Counted from the stretch's first letter, positions 28,534 to 38,145 are shown. The stretch: 64,000 nucleotides of DNA from Pseudobacillus wudalianchiensis (GCF_001685015.1 NZ_MAYT01000002.1:33221-97220), one strand, 5' to 3'. Numbers and translations are program-made. Notes: generated by a model not told the origin, from the sequence alone.

Positions 28534-28628
28534 CCGAAAATGATCTTGCAAAAGCGCTCGTTAATGCAAACTTGCTAGTTATTAAAAAGGAGGATTCTTT
28601 AACTCCAGCCGGTCAAGTGACTTTATAA
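28534..28628 (+). pseudogene. Short gene remnant
   Basis: One frame reads ETENDLAKALVNANLLVIKK and runs to a stop at 28628 without any start codon, preceded in frame by a TAG. It looks like the C-terminal fragment of a lost gene; I do not recognise the family. Confidence 0.25.
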
Positions 28629-28665
28629 AAAAATCTGGGCCAGTTATTGAATAAAATAACGGCCT
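28627..28665 (-). terminator. Terminator of the HXXEE gene
   Basis: On the minus strand ggccgttatt pairs with aataactggcc and is followed by a T run; the stop codon of the gene lies within the hairpin. Confidence 0.65.
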
Positions 28666-29189
28666 AAAAGATTACCAACTAGAAAAATCAGGATGAAGAT
28701 TATACTAACCGGGATGCTAGTGAATATTAAATGCCAGTCCATCTGTCCATATTCAGCTAAAGAATAATACGTAAGGAGGCAGTAAGGGATAAGGAGGAAC
28801 AATGACGTTATGATGCCAGGCGTGTAGCCCCTAAACATGATGGTTTGAACAATATGCATGAATGCTTGCAAAACAAATAAATTAAGAATGGCTATAAATA
28901 AAAGAAAGCCCCTTCCATTAGATGAAAAATGGGCGGTCGTCAATGTAATGAAGGAGATAAACAGTAAAATCCATGTAGCCGAAATAGCAAGCTGGGCAGC
29001 AGTTGAACCTGTTTTCTCCCTCATTCTTAATGCTAGTTTGACGAAGTTAGTTTTCGGATAATGGCCTTTGTTTGCAGTCATGGAAGATTCAATGGTTATG
29101 ATTTCTTCTAAGTCATGGAAAATAAAAACGATGGGAAGCAACCATATTAATGTGTTCAGATTGAAAAATTGTTGGAGAGTTCCTAGCAT
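28644..29189 (-). CDS. HXXEE-domain integral membrane protein
   Basis: A 181-aa protein with five or six hydrophobic segments. Near the N terminus FHDLEE matches the His-x-x-Glu-Glu motif that names the HXXEE family, a set of small membrane proteins of unknown function; the acidic/His motif at a membrane boundary suggests metal or redox chemistry, but this is not established. ATG start after AAGGAGGGAG. It stands alone, convergent with the small gene to its left. Confidence 0.75.
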   Translation of the reverse strand: MLGTLQQFFNLNTLIWLLPIVFIFHDLEEIITIESSMTANKGHYPKTNFVKLALRMREKTGSTAAQLAISATWILLFISFITLTTAHFSSNGRGFLLFIAILNLFVLQAFMHIVQTIMFRGYTPGIITSLFLLIPYCLLTYYSLAEYGQMDWHLIFTSIPVSIIFILIFLVGNLLGRYFIQ

Positions 29190-29363
29190 CCTTTGTCTCC
29201 CTCCTTTTTAGTTGGTTAGATTTCGTTTTCTCCAATACCTGCCGTCTTCTGTCGTTTCTCCCTTTTGCGGGACAAGAGGTAAAAGTATACCGAAAAATCA
29301 CTCAAGAGATTTTTTTAGCAGGCTATGACCTTAAAGATTGTGATTTTGAATATAATTTTACAC

Positions 29364-29495
29364 ATAGCGGAATGGAGTGGAAGACACTCTGGCTGCTAAG
29401 GGAAGCAGAGGAAAGGCCCAGACGCCAAAGGCGAAGCCAAGGAAGCTCAACTTCCTCCCCAGGGAATCTTGTGTCTGGAGCGCAATGGAATGGGC
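29364..29495. repeat. Bacillaceae-type structured intergenic repeat
   Basis: Starts gcggaatggagtggaagaca and ends ctggagcgcaatggaatggg. Inside are nested short stems: agacac/gtgtct near the ends, ctgct/agcag, cgcc/ggcg and ggaag/cttcc. From memory this pattern (tggagtggaag ... agacgc...ggcgaagcc...ctggagcg) belongs to a roughly 120-base repeat scattered between genes in many Bacillaceae. It may be a mobile palindromic element or encode a folded RNA. The rest of the 29190-29547 gap is without genes. Confidence 0.55.
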
Positions 29496-29547
29496 ATGTT
29501 ACTTTAGGATACAAAACAACAAAGTATGCCTTTTAGTAAATAAATTG

Positions 29548-31455
29548 TTAAGTAGTATTCTTCTTATGTGAAAAATCCGTTAGAAGCTGCCCGCCAGCTA
29601 ATTTTTGATAATGGGCAAGGGAAAGCAATGGAAAAACATATTCATAACAATGATAATTAATATAAAAGGATCCTGCCATTCCCCTTCCTTTTGGATAGGT
29701 CGTCGTCCAATTCTTTTCTTTTTTATCCACTAAAAAAGCTGCACCGTTCTCAATTTCAGGTGTTATGCTAGTTGCGGCTAAGATGAGTGTGTCAAGGGCC
29801 CAAGCGGTATGAGTGCGGGTACTTTCGCCCAACGGCACATAACAGTTTTCGATATCACTTTTACAGGATTCTCCCCAGCCACCGTCGGAATTTTGAATTT
29901 TTCGCAACCATGCTAGTGCCTTTTGAATAGCTGAATGATTTGTAGGTACCCCAACCGCAATCAATCCCGTTACAGCCGCCCAAGTACCATAAATATACAC
30001 GCCCCATCGCCCTACCCAGGAGCCATCTGAATTTTGATGCCGCAGCAGCCAACGAATTCCACGCTTTACCATAGGATGATGATGATCCAAATGGGTATAG
30101 TTTCCGAAGAATTCTAAAGTCCTTCCCGTTAAATCAACCGTCGACGGATCAATCAATAAATCTTTTCCCCCTTCTATAGGTAACAGGTTCAACACTTTTT
30201 TATCTACATTCTTTTCGAATGCAGCCCAACCGCCGTCATTGTTTTGCATGGAAATGAGCCAGTTTATTCCACGATCCCATGATTGCCGGCAATCCACTTG
30301 CTTTGTGGCCAAAGTACGTATCGCTCGGAGTGAAGCGGTTGTGTCGTCAATATCTGGGTGGAACGTGTTCATGTCCGCAAACCCCCAACCTCCCGGTAAC
30401 AGGTTCGGTTCATGAATGGCCCAATCCCCGTATTTGAGATGCTGACGGGAGAGAATGTAATCATTTGCCTTTTGTATAATGTTGGATGAATAGGGAACCC
30501 CAGCTTCTTGCAGAGCATAATTGATTAAAGTCGTATTCCAGACTGAAGCAGTCGTGTACTGGCAGTGAAGCTCCCCGTCAATTCGGCAGGTCATCGCTTT
30601 TAATCCTTGCACGGCACGAGTAATCACCGGATGTGTATTTGGATACCCCCTCGCCAGTAAGGCATAAATCATGAGAGAGGTCGTGCTGAAATAATTAACA
30701 TAGGTGCCGTCCGGTTCGATTCGGTCCAGCATATATTTTTCAGCACGGGATAATGCCAATTCCCGAAGGTTTACAGAGGATTTTAGCCCCTTAATCCCCT
30801 GTTTAATCAATTTGATCACCGAGCGGGCCTCTTCCTCTTGATTCTCTGTAAAAAAACGAACCTCTTTTTTTTGAAACAAATCGGAGAGATTAGGCGATCG
30901 AGGGGTTCTCTTACGAAAATTCGTATTGGCGAGAATTAAAAAAGGGATAATATTCGCTCTTCCGTATACGGAGAGGTCAAAAAGGTTAATTGGAAAGGAG
31001 TCTGGTAAAAGCATCACTTCAATATTAATGGGGAAGTGCGGCCACGCACATTGTCCTGTTAGGGCCAATAGGATTTTCAAAAACATATGGACTTCCGCGG
31101 CCCCTCCATTGGCCAGAATAAACCTTCTTGCTGATTGGATTTCCTGGTCTTTTGAATCTCGATAACCAGAATAAAGAAGAGCATAATATGCTTCCACAGT
31201 GGATGTCAGATTCCCTTTTTCCTCATCATGAAACAGCTTCCAAGACCCATCTTCCTGCTGTTTCCTAGCGATACGTTGCACCAATTCCTTTATGTACTTC
31301 TCATCATTTATCTCCAATGTCCGTAATAAGATAATCATACTGCAGTCCGTTGCAATCCCGGTCTCAAAAGGATAACGCCAGGCCCCGTCCTCTGATTGGT
31401 CTTGGACCAACTGATGGGCGATTCTGTTCATTTCCTTATATACCCGATCCATCAT
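29548..31455 (-). CDS. Squalene-hopene/sporulenol-type triterpene cyclase
   Basis: Class II terpene cyclase that protonates a linear C30 or C35 polyprene and folds it into hopene- or sporulene-like rings at the membrane. The acid motif is DIDDT at about 368-372 (consensus DxDDTA), and repeated QxxDGGWG/QNSDGSWVGRWG stretches are the QW motifs of the double alpha-barrel. I prefer ATG 31455 (635 aa, close to B. subtilis SqhC) because GGGAGAGG lies upstream and the alignment start fits; the frame is open to an ATG at 31497 that lacks a ribosome site. Whether the substrate is squalene or tetraprenyl-beta-curcumene cannot be told. Divergent from the DUF2515 gene. Confidence 0.92.
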   Translation of the reverse strand: MMDRVYKEMNRIAHQLVQDQSEDGAWRYPFETGIATDCSMIILLRTLEINDEKYIKELVQRIARKQQEDGSWKLFHDEEKGNLTSTVEAYYALLYSGYRDSKDQEIQSARRFILANGGAAEVHMFLKILLALTGQCAWPHFPINIEVMLLPDSFPINLFDLSVYGRANIIPFLILANTNFRKRTPRSPNLSDLFQKKEVRFFTENQEEEARSVIKLIKQGIKGLKSSVNLRELALSRAEKYMLDRIEPDGTYVNYFSTTSLMIYALLARGYPNTHPVITRAVQGLKAMTCRIDGELHCQYTTASVWNTTLINYALQEAGVPYSSNIIQKANDYILSRQHLKYGDWAIHEPNLLPGGWGFADMNTFHPDIDDTTASLRAIRTLATKQVDCRQSWDRGINWLISMQNNDGGWAAFEKNVDKKVLNLLPIEGGKDLLIDPSTVDLTGRTLEFFGNYTHLDHHHPMVKRGIRWLLRHQNSDGSWVGRWGVYIYGTWAAVTGLIAVGVPTNHSAIQKALAWLRKIQNSDGGWGESCKSDIENCYVPLGESTRTHTAWALDTLILAATSITPEIENGAAFLVDKKEKNWTTTYPKGRGMAGSFYINYHCYEYVFPLLSLAHYQKLAGGQLLTDFSHKKNTT

Positions 31456-31528
31456 TTTACCTATCCTCTCCCAAAAATCTCTCTTTTTATCATTCATATT
31501 CCGTGAGCACTATGAATATGTTCCTTTG

Positions 31529-32704
31529 ATGGGGAGATGGGAACAGTCAAAATGCTTTGAAAAGGATGATGCCGTTTTGCTGGACTCTTTATCAGATGTA
31601 AAAAAAGAATTGAAAAAAAAGATGAAGAAGAAATCTGGTTACCTTCTGCCATGTTTATCAGAAAATGATAAACAATATATTGACCTTATAAGAGAACAGA
31701 CGAAACAACTTAACCAAAACAATGTAACACGGACGCAAGCTTATCTTCAGTTTTACCTTCAGTATCCTGAAATACATTGGGCTCTTCTTGGACATATGGT
31801 ATCGCGAAATGTCGGTTGGAACATGACGGATTTAAAAGGGGAATTGCTGACGAAACTTCTACCTGAAAGAGATCAGAAAGCTTTTTTTTCCTTTTTAGAA
31901 CGCGGCAGTTGGTTGATTTTTCAAGATGTATATCCTCAATTTTCGGTTTATGATCTGAGTGTGAGGGGGAGCAAAGAAATGTTCCACCTTTTGCCTTTCT
32001 TTTACACTTCTACCTTCATGGAGACGATGTGGCGTTATTTTTGGCGCAGCGGGGATAGCTATACGTTGGCAATTGCGATGGTGATAAATGAACAAAGCTA
32101 TTTGGAAAAAGGGTTGATTCAAAATCATCATTTCAAAAAAAACGTAACCGGTACGGTCAGTTTCAAAATGTACGAGTTTCTGCGGCTGAATAACATTCTA
32201 TTTCCCTACTATGAAGGGGAAAAAGCGGAGAAAGCTTCACTTGTCGGTGCCACCTCACGGCACTTCACTTCGCTCCACGAAAGAATTTTATTCGGAAAAA
32301 ATTTGTATTCCATTCTTTTTCAGCGCGAAGAGATTTTGGCGAGGGTCTTGAAATGGGCACATGAATGCCCTCATACCGGCTCAAGGAAAGATTATTGGCC
32401 TGATTTGTTTAATGATGTAAATGAATCTTTACCCCGTTCCCTTTATAAAAGACGGGTCAAGAATTGTTTGTTAAGAAAGGGAGCTAAGCGGCTGTACAGT
32501 CCGTCTTTAAAATACGCCTGGCCGAATACCCCTCATGAAGATACGAAGAGTAGAGATTGGTTTGAGGATTGGCGTGTTCTGGATTATATTTATAAAGAAG
32601 CCAGCTTCAACGGTGAAATTTTAAATAATTATTGCAAAACCCTTGAAACAATTGAACTTGCGGTTATGGCGAAGGAAGCCCTTCTGTTACGAGAGGAAGA
32701 ATAA
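31529..32704 (+). CDS. DUF2515 (YppC-like) protein
   Basis: A 391-aa soluble protein whose core (NNVTRTQAYLQFYLQYPEIH and HMVSRNVGWNMTDLKG) matches the DUF2515/YppC family of Bacillus; function unknown. Start is uncertain: the frame is open upstream through a TTG at 31526, and no Shine-Dalgarno site precedes ATG 31529. It is divergent from the cyclase gene with fewer than 75 bases between them, so the two may share a control region; a link to terpenoid metabolism is only by position. Confidence 0.75.
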   Translation: MGRWEQSKCFEKDDAVLLDSLSDVKKELKKKMKKKSGYLLPCLSENDKQYIDLIREQTKQLNQNNVTRTQAYLQFYLQYPEIHWALLGHMVSRNVGWNMTDLKGELLTKLLPERDQKAFFSFLERGSWLIFQDVYPQFSVYDLSVRGSKEMFHLLPFFYTSTFMETMWRYFWRSGDSYTLAIAMVINEQSYLEKGLIQNHHFKKNVTGTVSFKMYEFLRLNNILFPYYEGEKAEKASLVGATSRHFTSLHERILFGKNLYSILFQREEILARVLKWAHECPHTGSRKDYWPDLFNDVNESLPRSLYKRRVKNCLLRKGAKRLYSPSLKYAWPNTPHEDTKSRDWFEDWRVLDYIYKEASFNGEILNNYCKTLETIELAVMAKEALLLREEE

Positions 32705-33046
32705 TCATTAATGAGTGATAGTCCTAGTGTTGTTTAAATGGTGGCAGTGCAATGTGGAATCATTAATGTATAAAGGGTCATAAAAATTCATTATAAAACA
32801 TGAATTTTTAATATGTTTTTCAGCTGTTGATAAAAAACGCTCGTATAGTAGGTGCAGTGAACCGTACCATCAATAAATGAGGTTTTTAGCCAAATGCCTC
32901 TCCCTAAGGTTGAGAAGGCTAGATTAATATAAGATTTTCTTAGCAGAGGTAAAAATAATATAAATATAATTATTTCAATATTATGATGATACTGAGATGA
33001 ATATTAAAGCGTTTCCGCTTTTGCTCTTTATTAGGCTTTTTGTTTT
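32705..33046. other. Gene-free stretch containing att-like site 4
   Basis: AT-rich DNA after the DUF2515 gene. Apart from the att-like repeat at 32859-32887 I see no gene, strong hairpin or promoter. Confidence 0.5.
32859..32887 (+). repeat. att-like site 4
   Basis: gaaccgtaccatcaataa plus atgaggttttt differs from site 1 at two positions over 28. It lies 7.5 kb after site 3 and marks the end of the dioxygenase/cyclase block. Confidence 0.8.
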
Positions 33047-33304
33047 TCAGGTTCTTTTTTTGAAGTATTCTTTGGCTAATTGATCAATTTCCTTTTTTAA
33101 TTCCTTAACCATAGTTTCCTCTGGCACTTTGCGAAAAATTTATCCTTTATGGAATAAGCTTTTACCAAGTGTTCCTCCAATTCCGATATCAGCTTCTTTT
33201 GCTTCCCCAGGGCCATTTATAACACAACCAAGTATCGAAACCTTAATCGGTGCTCGAGTAGTGGAGATATCAACTTCATTTGCGATGCTGATTAAATCAA
33301 TTTC
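33047..33304 (-). pseudogene. ispG: ispG (gcpE) 3' fragment with internal stop
   Basis: On the minus strand [13 protein letters not shown] is followed by [19 protein letters not shown] and, after an in-frame TAA in place of the usual KGxIxRKV link, by RKVPEETMVKELKKEIDQLA to a TGA. This is the C-terminal [4Fe-4S]-binding part of IspG, the MEP-pathway enzyme (HMBPP synthase), with one iron-sulfur Cys (in [10 protein letters not shown]) present. The N-terminal three quarters are missing. It is a dead fragment carried inside the fourth block; an intact ispG presumably lies elsewhere. Confidence 0.85.
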
Positions 33305-33741
33305 AATGCTTCCACATCATATATTTCTGACATTGTCATGATTTGAATGAAAAAGGTTCGTAGGTGAAAGATAGAACTAATTTTAGAGTATACACAACAT
33401 AAGCTAGCTATTATTTTATTTTTATGAATAATATTATATGAAAATAGTATGCAAAGTTGAGAAAAAACCTTAATTTTAAAGGATTATTCATACTTGCTTT
33501 GTCCCGCCACCACTTGATTATATTAATAAATTATGTATACAATATAAATATGTAGAAAATAAATGTATAAAAAAAGGAAGATATTTTCTTTTTTAAAATG
33601 CTCACAAATGCACATTCTGCTACCCCCTTAAGCTGGCATTCAATTAAAAAGGGTGTAATTGAATGTGAAAATAAAACGAAGGATGGGGATAGAAAGAGAA
33701 TTGGGGACAGGATGTGGAGAGCACCATGAAAGGATGATTGC
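33305..33741. other. Gene-free leader of the NCS1 permease gene
   Basis: Very AT-rich. cattcaatta (33637-33646) and taattgaatg (33656-33665) are perfect inverted arms about 80 bases before the start codon and could be an operator or hairpin; tgtatac at about 33533 resembles half of a GntR-type site. No gene is supported. Confidence 0.4.
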
Positions 33742-35190
33742 ATGAGTGCAGATCTAGCGAAAGGTCTCCATGAAGAGGAAAAAGACATAGCAAAAGGTCT
33801 CCAAGAAGAAACGGATTATTCATATGATAAGGTTCCGGTAGAAAAACGGAATATGGGATGGTTTAGTGTTACCAACATCACGTTTGGTATTGCCACGGCG
33901 ATTTTTTATTTTCAAATGGGCAGTGTAATGGCCCTTCAATTTGGCGCGATGAATGCGATTATTTCAGCGATTTATGCCATTGTGATTGCAGGTGTCTTAG
34001 GCACAGTGATTGCCTATTTATCCGCGAAGTCAGGAATGAACGTAAACCTTATGTCTAGACAAGGGTTCGGGTATATTGGTGCTTCGTTAACCTCATTAAT
34101 TTACGCATCTAATTTTATCATGTATTGTGCCTTTGAAGGGATGATCCTCGTATCGGCAGTACATGCATTTTTCCCCGAAATACCACTATGGCTTTTGATT
34201 GTTGTATTTGGATCCATTGTCATCCCACTTAATTGGTTTGGTATTAAACAATTGGATAAATTACAAAAATGGTCATTACCAATCTTCTTTATCTTTTTAA
34301 TTACTATTATCATTGTCGCAGCCATGATGCCATCACAATATGCTGGACAATTTTGGACTTATATGCCGGAGGGTGTACAAATAGGTGGAACAGCTTTACT
34401 ATTATGTATTGGAATGCAGCACGGGATTATGGGATTAACGGCTTTAATTGCGTCTGACTATGCGCGCTTCCTTAAACCTAAAGATATAAAATTGGGATCG
34501 ATTATGATCGGATTTATTCCCCAAATTTTTTGTTTTGGTATCATGGGGTTACTTGGAATATGGTTTGGCGTCCGGTTAGCTGAATCTAATCCAGGCATAT
34601 ATATTGTCACAATTCTCGGACTTGGTGGAGTTCTTTTTACGATGTTAACCCAACTGCGTATTAACGTGACAAATATTTACAGTGCTTCCCTATCATTGTC
34701 CAACTTTTTTGAGAATGTATTTCATTTCAAACCGGATCGCCGCTTTTGGGTTGTTGTCGCAGGCGTCGTGTCGATTGCGCTCATGCTTGGCGGCATCTTA
34801 GATTATTTAGGGAGTGCAATGATATTCCAAGGTGTTCTCTTAATGGCTTGGGCTGCTATTTTGGTCACAGATGCATTAATCGTGAAGAAGCTGTTGAAAG
34901 TTGGACCAAAAGAATATGAAGCGAGACAAGAAAAACTATATAAATGGAATCCTACTGGGGTTTTACCATTAATTGTATCAAGTGTTCTTGGAACGATTGC
35001 GGCATTAGGCTTTATGGGGACATTCTTGCAAAATACAGCCACTTTCTTTGCGGCCGTGTTGGCTTCACTTCTTACCATTGCAATAGCTATCTATACGAAG
35101 GGGAGCTACTACAGTAAAGAATCTGTGAAAACCAGTGTAAAACGGCAAAAGGAGAGGAAAAGTCAATATACGCAAGAGAGTACTAATTGA
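33742..35190 (+). CDS. NCS1-family nucleobase (cytosine/purine) permease
   Basis: A 482-aa membrane carrier with about 12 helices of the nucleobase:cation symporter-1 family, which imports cytosine, purines, allantoin or hydantoins with protons or sodium. The stretch MGWFSVTNITFGIATAIFYF and GFGYIGASLTSLIYASNF are typical of helices 1 and 3. The N terminus carries a near-repeat, AKGLHEEEKD and AKGLQEETD. ATG start after GAAAGGATG. It is the only intact gene between att-like sites 4 and 5; no deaminase or hydrolase gene accompanies it, so the exact substrate is unknown. Confidence 0.9.
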   Translation: MSADLAKGLHEEEKDIAKGLQEETDYSYDKVPVEKRNMGWFSVTNITFGIATAIFYFQMGSVMALQFGAMNAIISAIYAIVIAGVLGTVIAYLSAKSGMNVNLMSRQGFGYIGASLTSLIYASNFIMYCAFEGMILVSAVHAFFPEIPLWLLIVVFGSIVIPLNWFGIKQLDKLQKWSLPIFFIFLITIIIVAAMMPSQYAGQFWTYMPEGVQIGGTALLLCIGMQHGIMGLTALIASDYARFLKPKDIKLGSIMIGFIPQIFCFGIMGLLGIWFGVRLAESNPGIYIVTILGLGGVLFTMLTQLRINVTNIYSASLSLSNFFENVFHFKPDRRFWVVVAGVVSIALMLGGILDYLGSAMIFQGVLLMAWAAILVTDALIVKKLLKVGPKEYEARQEKLYKWNPTGVLPLIVSSVLGTIAALGFMGTFLQNTATFFAAVLASLLTIAIAIYTKGSYYSKESVKTSVKRQKERKSQYTQESTN

Positions 35191-35225
35191 TGCATACAAA
35201 TAAAAATAAATAATCCAAGTCTGAT

Positions 35226-35258
35226 CAAGGTTCCCGCTAGGATAAGCGGGGCCTTTTG
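35226..35258 (+). terminator. Probable terminator after the NCS1 permease
   Basis: aaggttcccgct pairs imperfectly with agcggggcctt and is followed by four T. Confidence 0.55.
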
Positions 35259-35293
35259 ATGTTTGGAACCTAAACAGGTAAAAAACCTCCCCT

Positions 35294-35315
35294 TACCATA
35301 AGTAAGTGAGATTTT
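35294..35315 (+). repeat. att-like site 5 (partial)
   Basis: taccataagtaagtgagatttt matches the right part of site 3 at all but two positions, but the left half (gaaccg) is replaced by cctcccct. The upstream aaaacctccccttac is an imperfect inverted copy of gtaagtgagatttt, as at site 3. Confidence 0.6.
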
Positions 35316-35536
35316 ATTTAAGATTAAAATATAGTTGGTGAATTCCTCAAGTGGGGAATGAAGGACAATTCTTTGCAGGAATGTTATATAAAAGCCCTTC
35401 AACCGGTATAAGGCTTCACTTTGATATTGCACGAATAGCCTTACCGTAAATAGAGATAGTTTTTTTAAGGATTCTCTTATGAGTAAACAACCGCTATTCG
35501 GTTTAAAATATTGTAAAAGAAAGGAGGCAGCTCTTT

Positions 35537-36385
35537 ATGCATTCAATTAACAAAATAGGTAAGTGTTTTTGGTACATTACTCCAATATCGGTAACCGACC
35601 GGCCTATTCTAGGGATGGTAGTAGGCAATAACAAGACATTAATGATTGATGCAGGCAACTCGGAAGACCATGCAAATTATTTTACGGAAGAACTTTCAAA
35701 AAAAGGGGTCCCTAATCCTGATATGGTTGTTCTAACTCATTGGCATTGGGATCATATTTTTGGTCTTTCAGCATTACCTAATACAGTTTCTATGGCTTCC
35801 AAAGAAACGAAAAAAGAAATGGCGAAGCTAATCCCGCTTTCATGGTCAGACGAGGCATTAGATGCACGAGTGAAAGAAGGATCGGAAATTGAATTTTGTG
35901 CGAATGCAATCAAGGAGGAATACACGGATCACCGAGATATAAAGATTGTCTTGCCGGATTTAACTTTTGAAAAACGAGTGGAAATTGATCTTGGTGGGAT
36001 AACTTGTATCGTACAACATGTTGGAGGGGATCACGCTGCAGATTCAGTAATCGTGTATATTGAAGAAGAAAAGATTCTCTTTCTTGGTGACTGTATTTAT
36101 CCTGATATTTTTTCCGAAAAAGAAAACTACACAATCAAGGAAACGCTGCGGCTATTAGATGAATTAGAATCCTTTGACGCAGATACATATATACCTTCGC
36201 ATCAAAAGCCGATTTCAAAAGAGGAATTTAATAAGGAAGCTGCTAAGCTTAGAACCATTGCGAAATATACAGAAATTTGCGGTGGTGATAAACAGAAAAT
36301 AATGGAGGAATACGAAAAGTACGTAAAAAGGGGGCTTACAGAAGACGAAAGAGAAACAATCGCTGACTTTGTAAATGGTTATTAA
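35537..36385 (+). CDS. Metallo-beta-lactamase-fold hydrolase
   Basis: A 282-aa protein with the metal motif THWHWDH (H68, H70, D72, H73), a second-site HxGGDHAADS and FLGDCIYPD providing the bridging Asp, and a C-terminal PSHQKP His. This resembles the MBL hydrolase/Zn-dependent lactonase or glyoxalase-like groups; the substrate is not identifiable. ATG start after AAAGGAGG. It is monocistronic with a weak hairpin (36389-36414) behind it. Confidence 0.85.
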   Translation: MHSINKIGKCFWYITPISVTDRPILGMVVGNNKTLMIDAGNSEDHANYFTEELSKKGVPNPDMVVLTHWHWDHIFGLSALPNTVSMASKETKKEMAKLIPLSWSDEALDARVKEGSEIEFCANAIKEEYTDHRDIKIVLPDLTFEKRVEIDLGGITCIVQHVGGDHAADSVIVYIEEEKILFLGDCIYPDIFSEKENYTIKETLRLLDELESFDADTYIPSHQKPISKEEFNKEAAKLRTIAKYTEICGGDKQKIMEEYEKYVKRGLTEDERETIADFVNGY

Positions 36386-36696
36386 ATGACCCCTGTGTTT
36401 AGCAGGGTTTTTTTATGAAATTTGCTTTTCTGTGATTGCCAAATCAAAGCTCCTTCTCAAATTCTTTGCCGACTTTTTATCCTGATATTGCTTTAGCAAA
36501 GATGACGAAAAAATTGAAGATGCATTAATGCTTAATGAGGAAATTAAAGATCTATTAATGAAGTTACATTATTAGCAAAAGGCAGTGGTTTACTCCCACT
36601 GCCTTTTTGAAGTAAGGACTCTCATGAAATGAGAACCATGTCATTAAAGGCCGTTGTTTTCCATTCAACCAATACGCCGTGATTACCTAGCATGTG
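36386..36696. other. Intergenic stretch with gene remnant and terminator
   Basis: A short frame ending EEIKDLLMKLHY at about 36573 looks like the tail of a lost gene. aaaaggcagtgg and ccactgcctttt (36577-36607) form a perfect hairpin with T runs on both strands, usable as terminator for the nupC gene arriving from the right. Confidence 0.5.
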
Positions 36697-37878
36697 TTAT
36701 AAAATGAGGCTAACGATGATGCCTGAAAGGATGCTTACAAGTGTGGCACCATATAACAGTTTCAACCCAAAGCGCGCAACGGCATTTCCTTGCTTTTCAT
36801 TCAGACTTTTAACCGCCCCGGTAATGATACCGATGGATGAGAAATTGGCGAAGGAAACCAGGAATACAGAAAGAATTCCGAGTGTGCGGTCACTAAAGTG
36901 ATGGTTACCTCCTGATAAATCCATCATCGCGACAAATTCATTGGTGACCAGTTTAGTCGCCATAATCCCCCCAGCACTAACCGCCTCCGATGAAGGAATT
37001 CCCATAATGAAGGCGATTGGGGCAAAGAGATAACCTAGTAGCCGCTGAAAAGAGATGTTAAACAATAGCTCAAACACATGGTTGAATCCTGCCATTAAAG
37101 CAATGAATCCGATCAGCATAGCCCCAACGATAATGGCAACCTTAAAACCATCAAGGATATACTCCCCGAGCATTTCAAAAAAGGATTGCTTTTCCTGCTG
37201 TTGTATTTCTAATAGATCTTCATTTGGTTTTATCTCGTAGGGATTAATAATAGAAGCTATAATAAAACCGCCAAATAAATTTAAAACTAAAGCTGTAACA
37301 ATATATTTTGGCTCAAGCATCGTCATATAAGCCCCAACTATGGACATCGATACAGTCGACATCGCCGAAGCACATAGAGTATACAAACGCTGTGTCGAAA
37401 GCAGGTCGAGTTGTTTTTTCAATGTGATGAAAACCTCCGATTGTCCGACCATCAGCGAAGCAACTGCATTATATGATTCAAGTCTGCCCATCCCATTCAC
37501 TTTACTTAATAGCCATCCAATTCCCTTCATGAGGAACGGTAGAATTCTCAGATGTTGAAGAATTCCAATTAATACAGAAATAAATACAATTGGCAGCAAT
37601 ACATTTAAAAAGAATGGAGCCTCTCCCTTGTTCGCCATGCCGCCAAACACAAAGGAAACCCCTTCATTTGCATATTCGAGCAGTACGCTGAAAACAGTAG
37701 CTATTCCCTTGATGATGATTAAGCCATATTCTGTATTTAACAGGAACACTGATAAAATAAGTTGAATAACAATCATTGTGATAACAGGTTTTAGTTTTAT
37801 CTCTTTTCGGTTGGAACTTGCCAACCAAGCCAAAAATAATACAACAAAAATACCTAAGATAGAAATGACATATCGCAT
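36697..37878 (-). CDS. nupC: NupC-type concentrative nucleoside transporter
   Basis: Proton- or sodium-coupled nucleoside importer of the CNT family. The protein from ATG 37878 is 393 aa, the length of B. subtilis NupC, with a first helix [17 protein letters not shown], the gate domain [20 protein letters not shown], and the conserved [10 protein letters not shown] and [10 protein letters not shown]-like ([10 protein letters not shown]) nucleoside-binding motifs. TCAGGAGGT lies eight bases before this ATG; the open frame continues 40 codons upstream without ribosome site. No pdp/cdd salvage genes adjoin it. I looked for a purine riboswitch upstream and did not find one. Confidence 0.92.
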   Translation of the reverse strand: MRYVISILGIFVVLFLAWLASSNRKEIKLKPVITMIVIQLILSVFLLNTEYGLIIIKGIATVFSVLLEYANEGVSFVFGGMANKGEAPFFLNVLLPIVFISVLIGILQHLRILPFLMKGIGWLLSKVNGMGRLESYNAVASLMVGQSEVFITLKKQLDLLSTQRLYTLCASAMSTVSMSIVGAYMTMLEPKYIVTALVLNLFGGFIIASIINPYEIKPNEDLLEIQQQEKQSFFEMLGEYILDGFKVAIIVGAMLIGFIALMAGFNHVFELLFNISFQRLLGYLFAPIAFIMGIPSSEAVSAGGIMATKLVTNEFVAMMDLSGGNHHFSDRTLGILSVFLVSFANFSSIGIITGAVKSLNEKQGNAVARFGLKLLYGATLVSILSGIIVSLIL

Positions 37879-38145
37879 ACGTAACCTCCTGATGAATTTA
37901 AACAATATGGGCACGCTTCCAGTGAATTTACCACTAGTAAGGTTACCGCTAGAATAGTAACCTCTTTTATCCGTGATTACAATGGATATTTTGTCCATGT
38001 TTCATAAAAGTAACACAAAAGCTCGTCTAACAATGGTTTGTAAGGGCAGTAAATTTAAGGAGATTATTTTTATGCAACTACCTATTAATTAGAATGCCCT
38101 AAATGCTGAAAGAGATAGGAAGGATTTTTATAAAAGTACAAATAA
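37879..38145. other. nupC leader with two hairpins
   Basis: On the minus strand ggttac/ggtaacc-type arms (about 37937-37962) and agtg/cact arms (about 37917-37935) can form consecutive hairpins just before nupC. They do not match a riboswitch class I know. No gene is supported here. Confidence 0.35.

Noticed and set aside
37879-37998. Forty-residue N-terminal extension of NupC
   Set aside because: No ribosome site at the outer ATG, a perfect one at 37878, and 393 aa is the family length.
37879-38060. Purine riboswitch before nupC
   Set aside because: The conserved junction and loop sequences (TATAA...GTTTCTACC) are absent on the transcribed strand.
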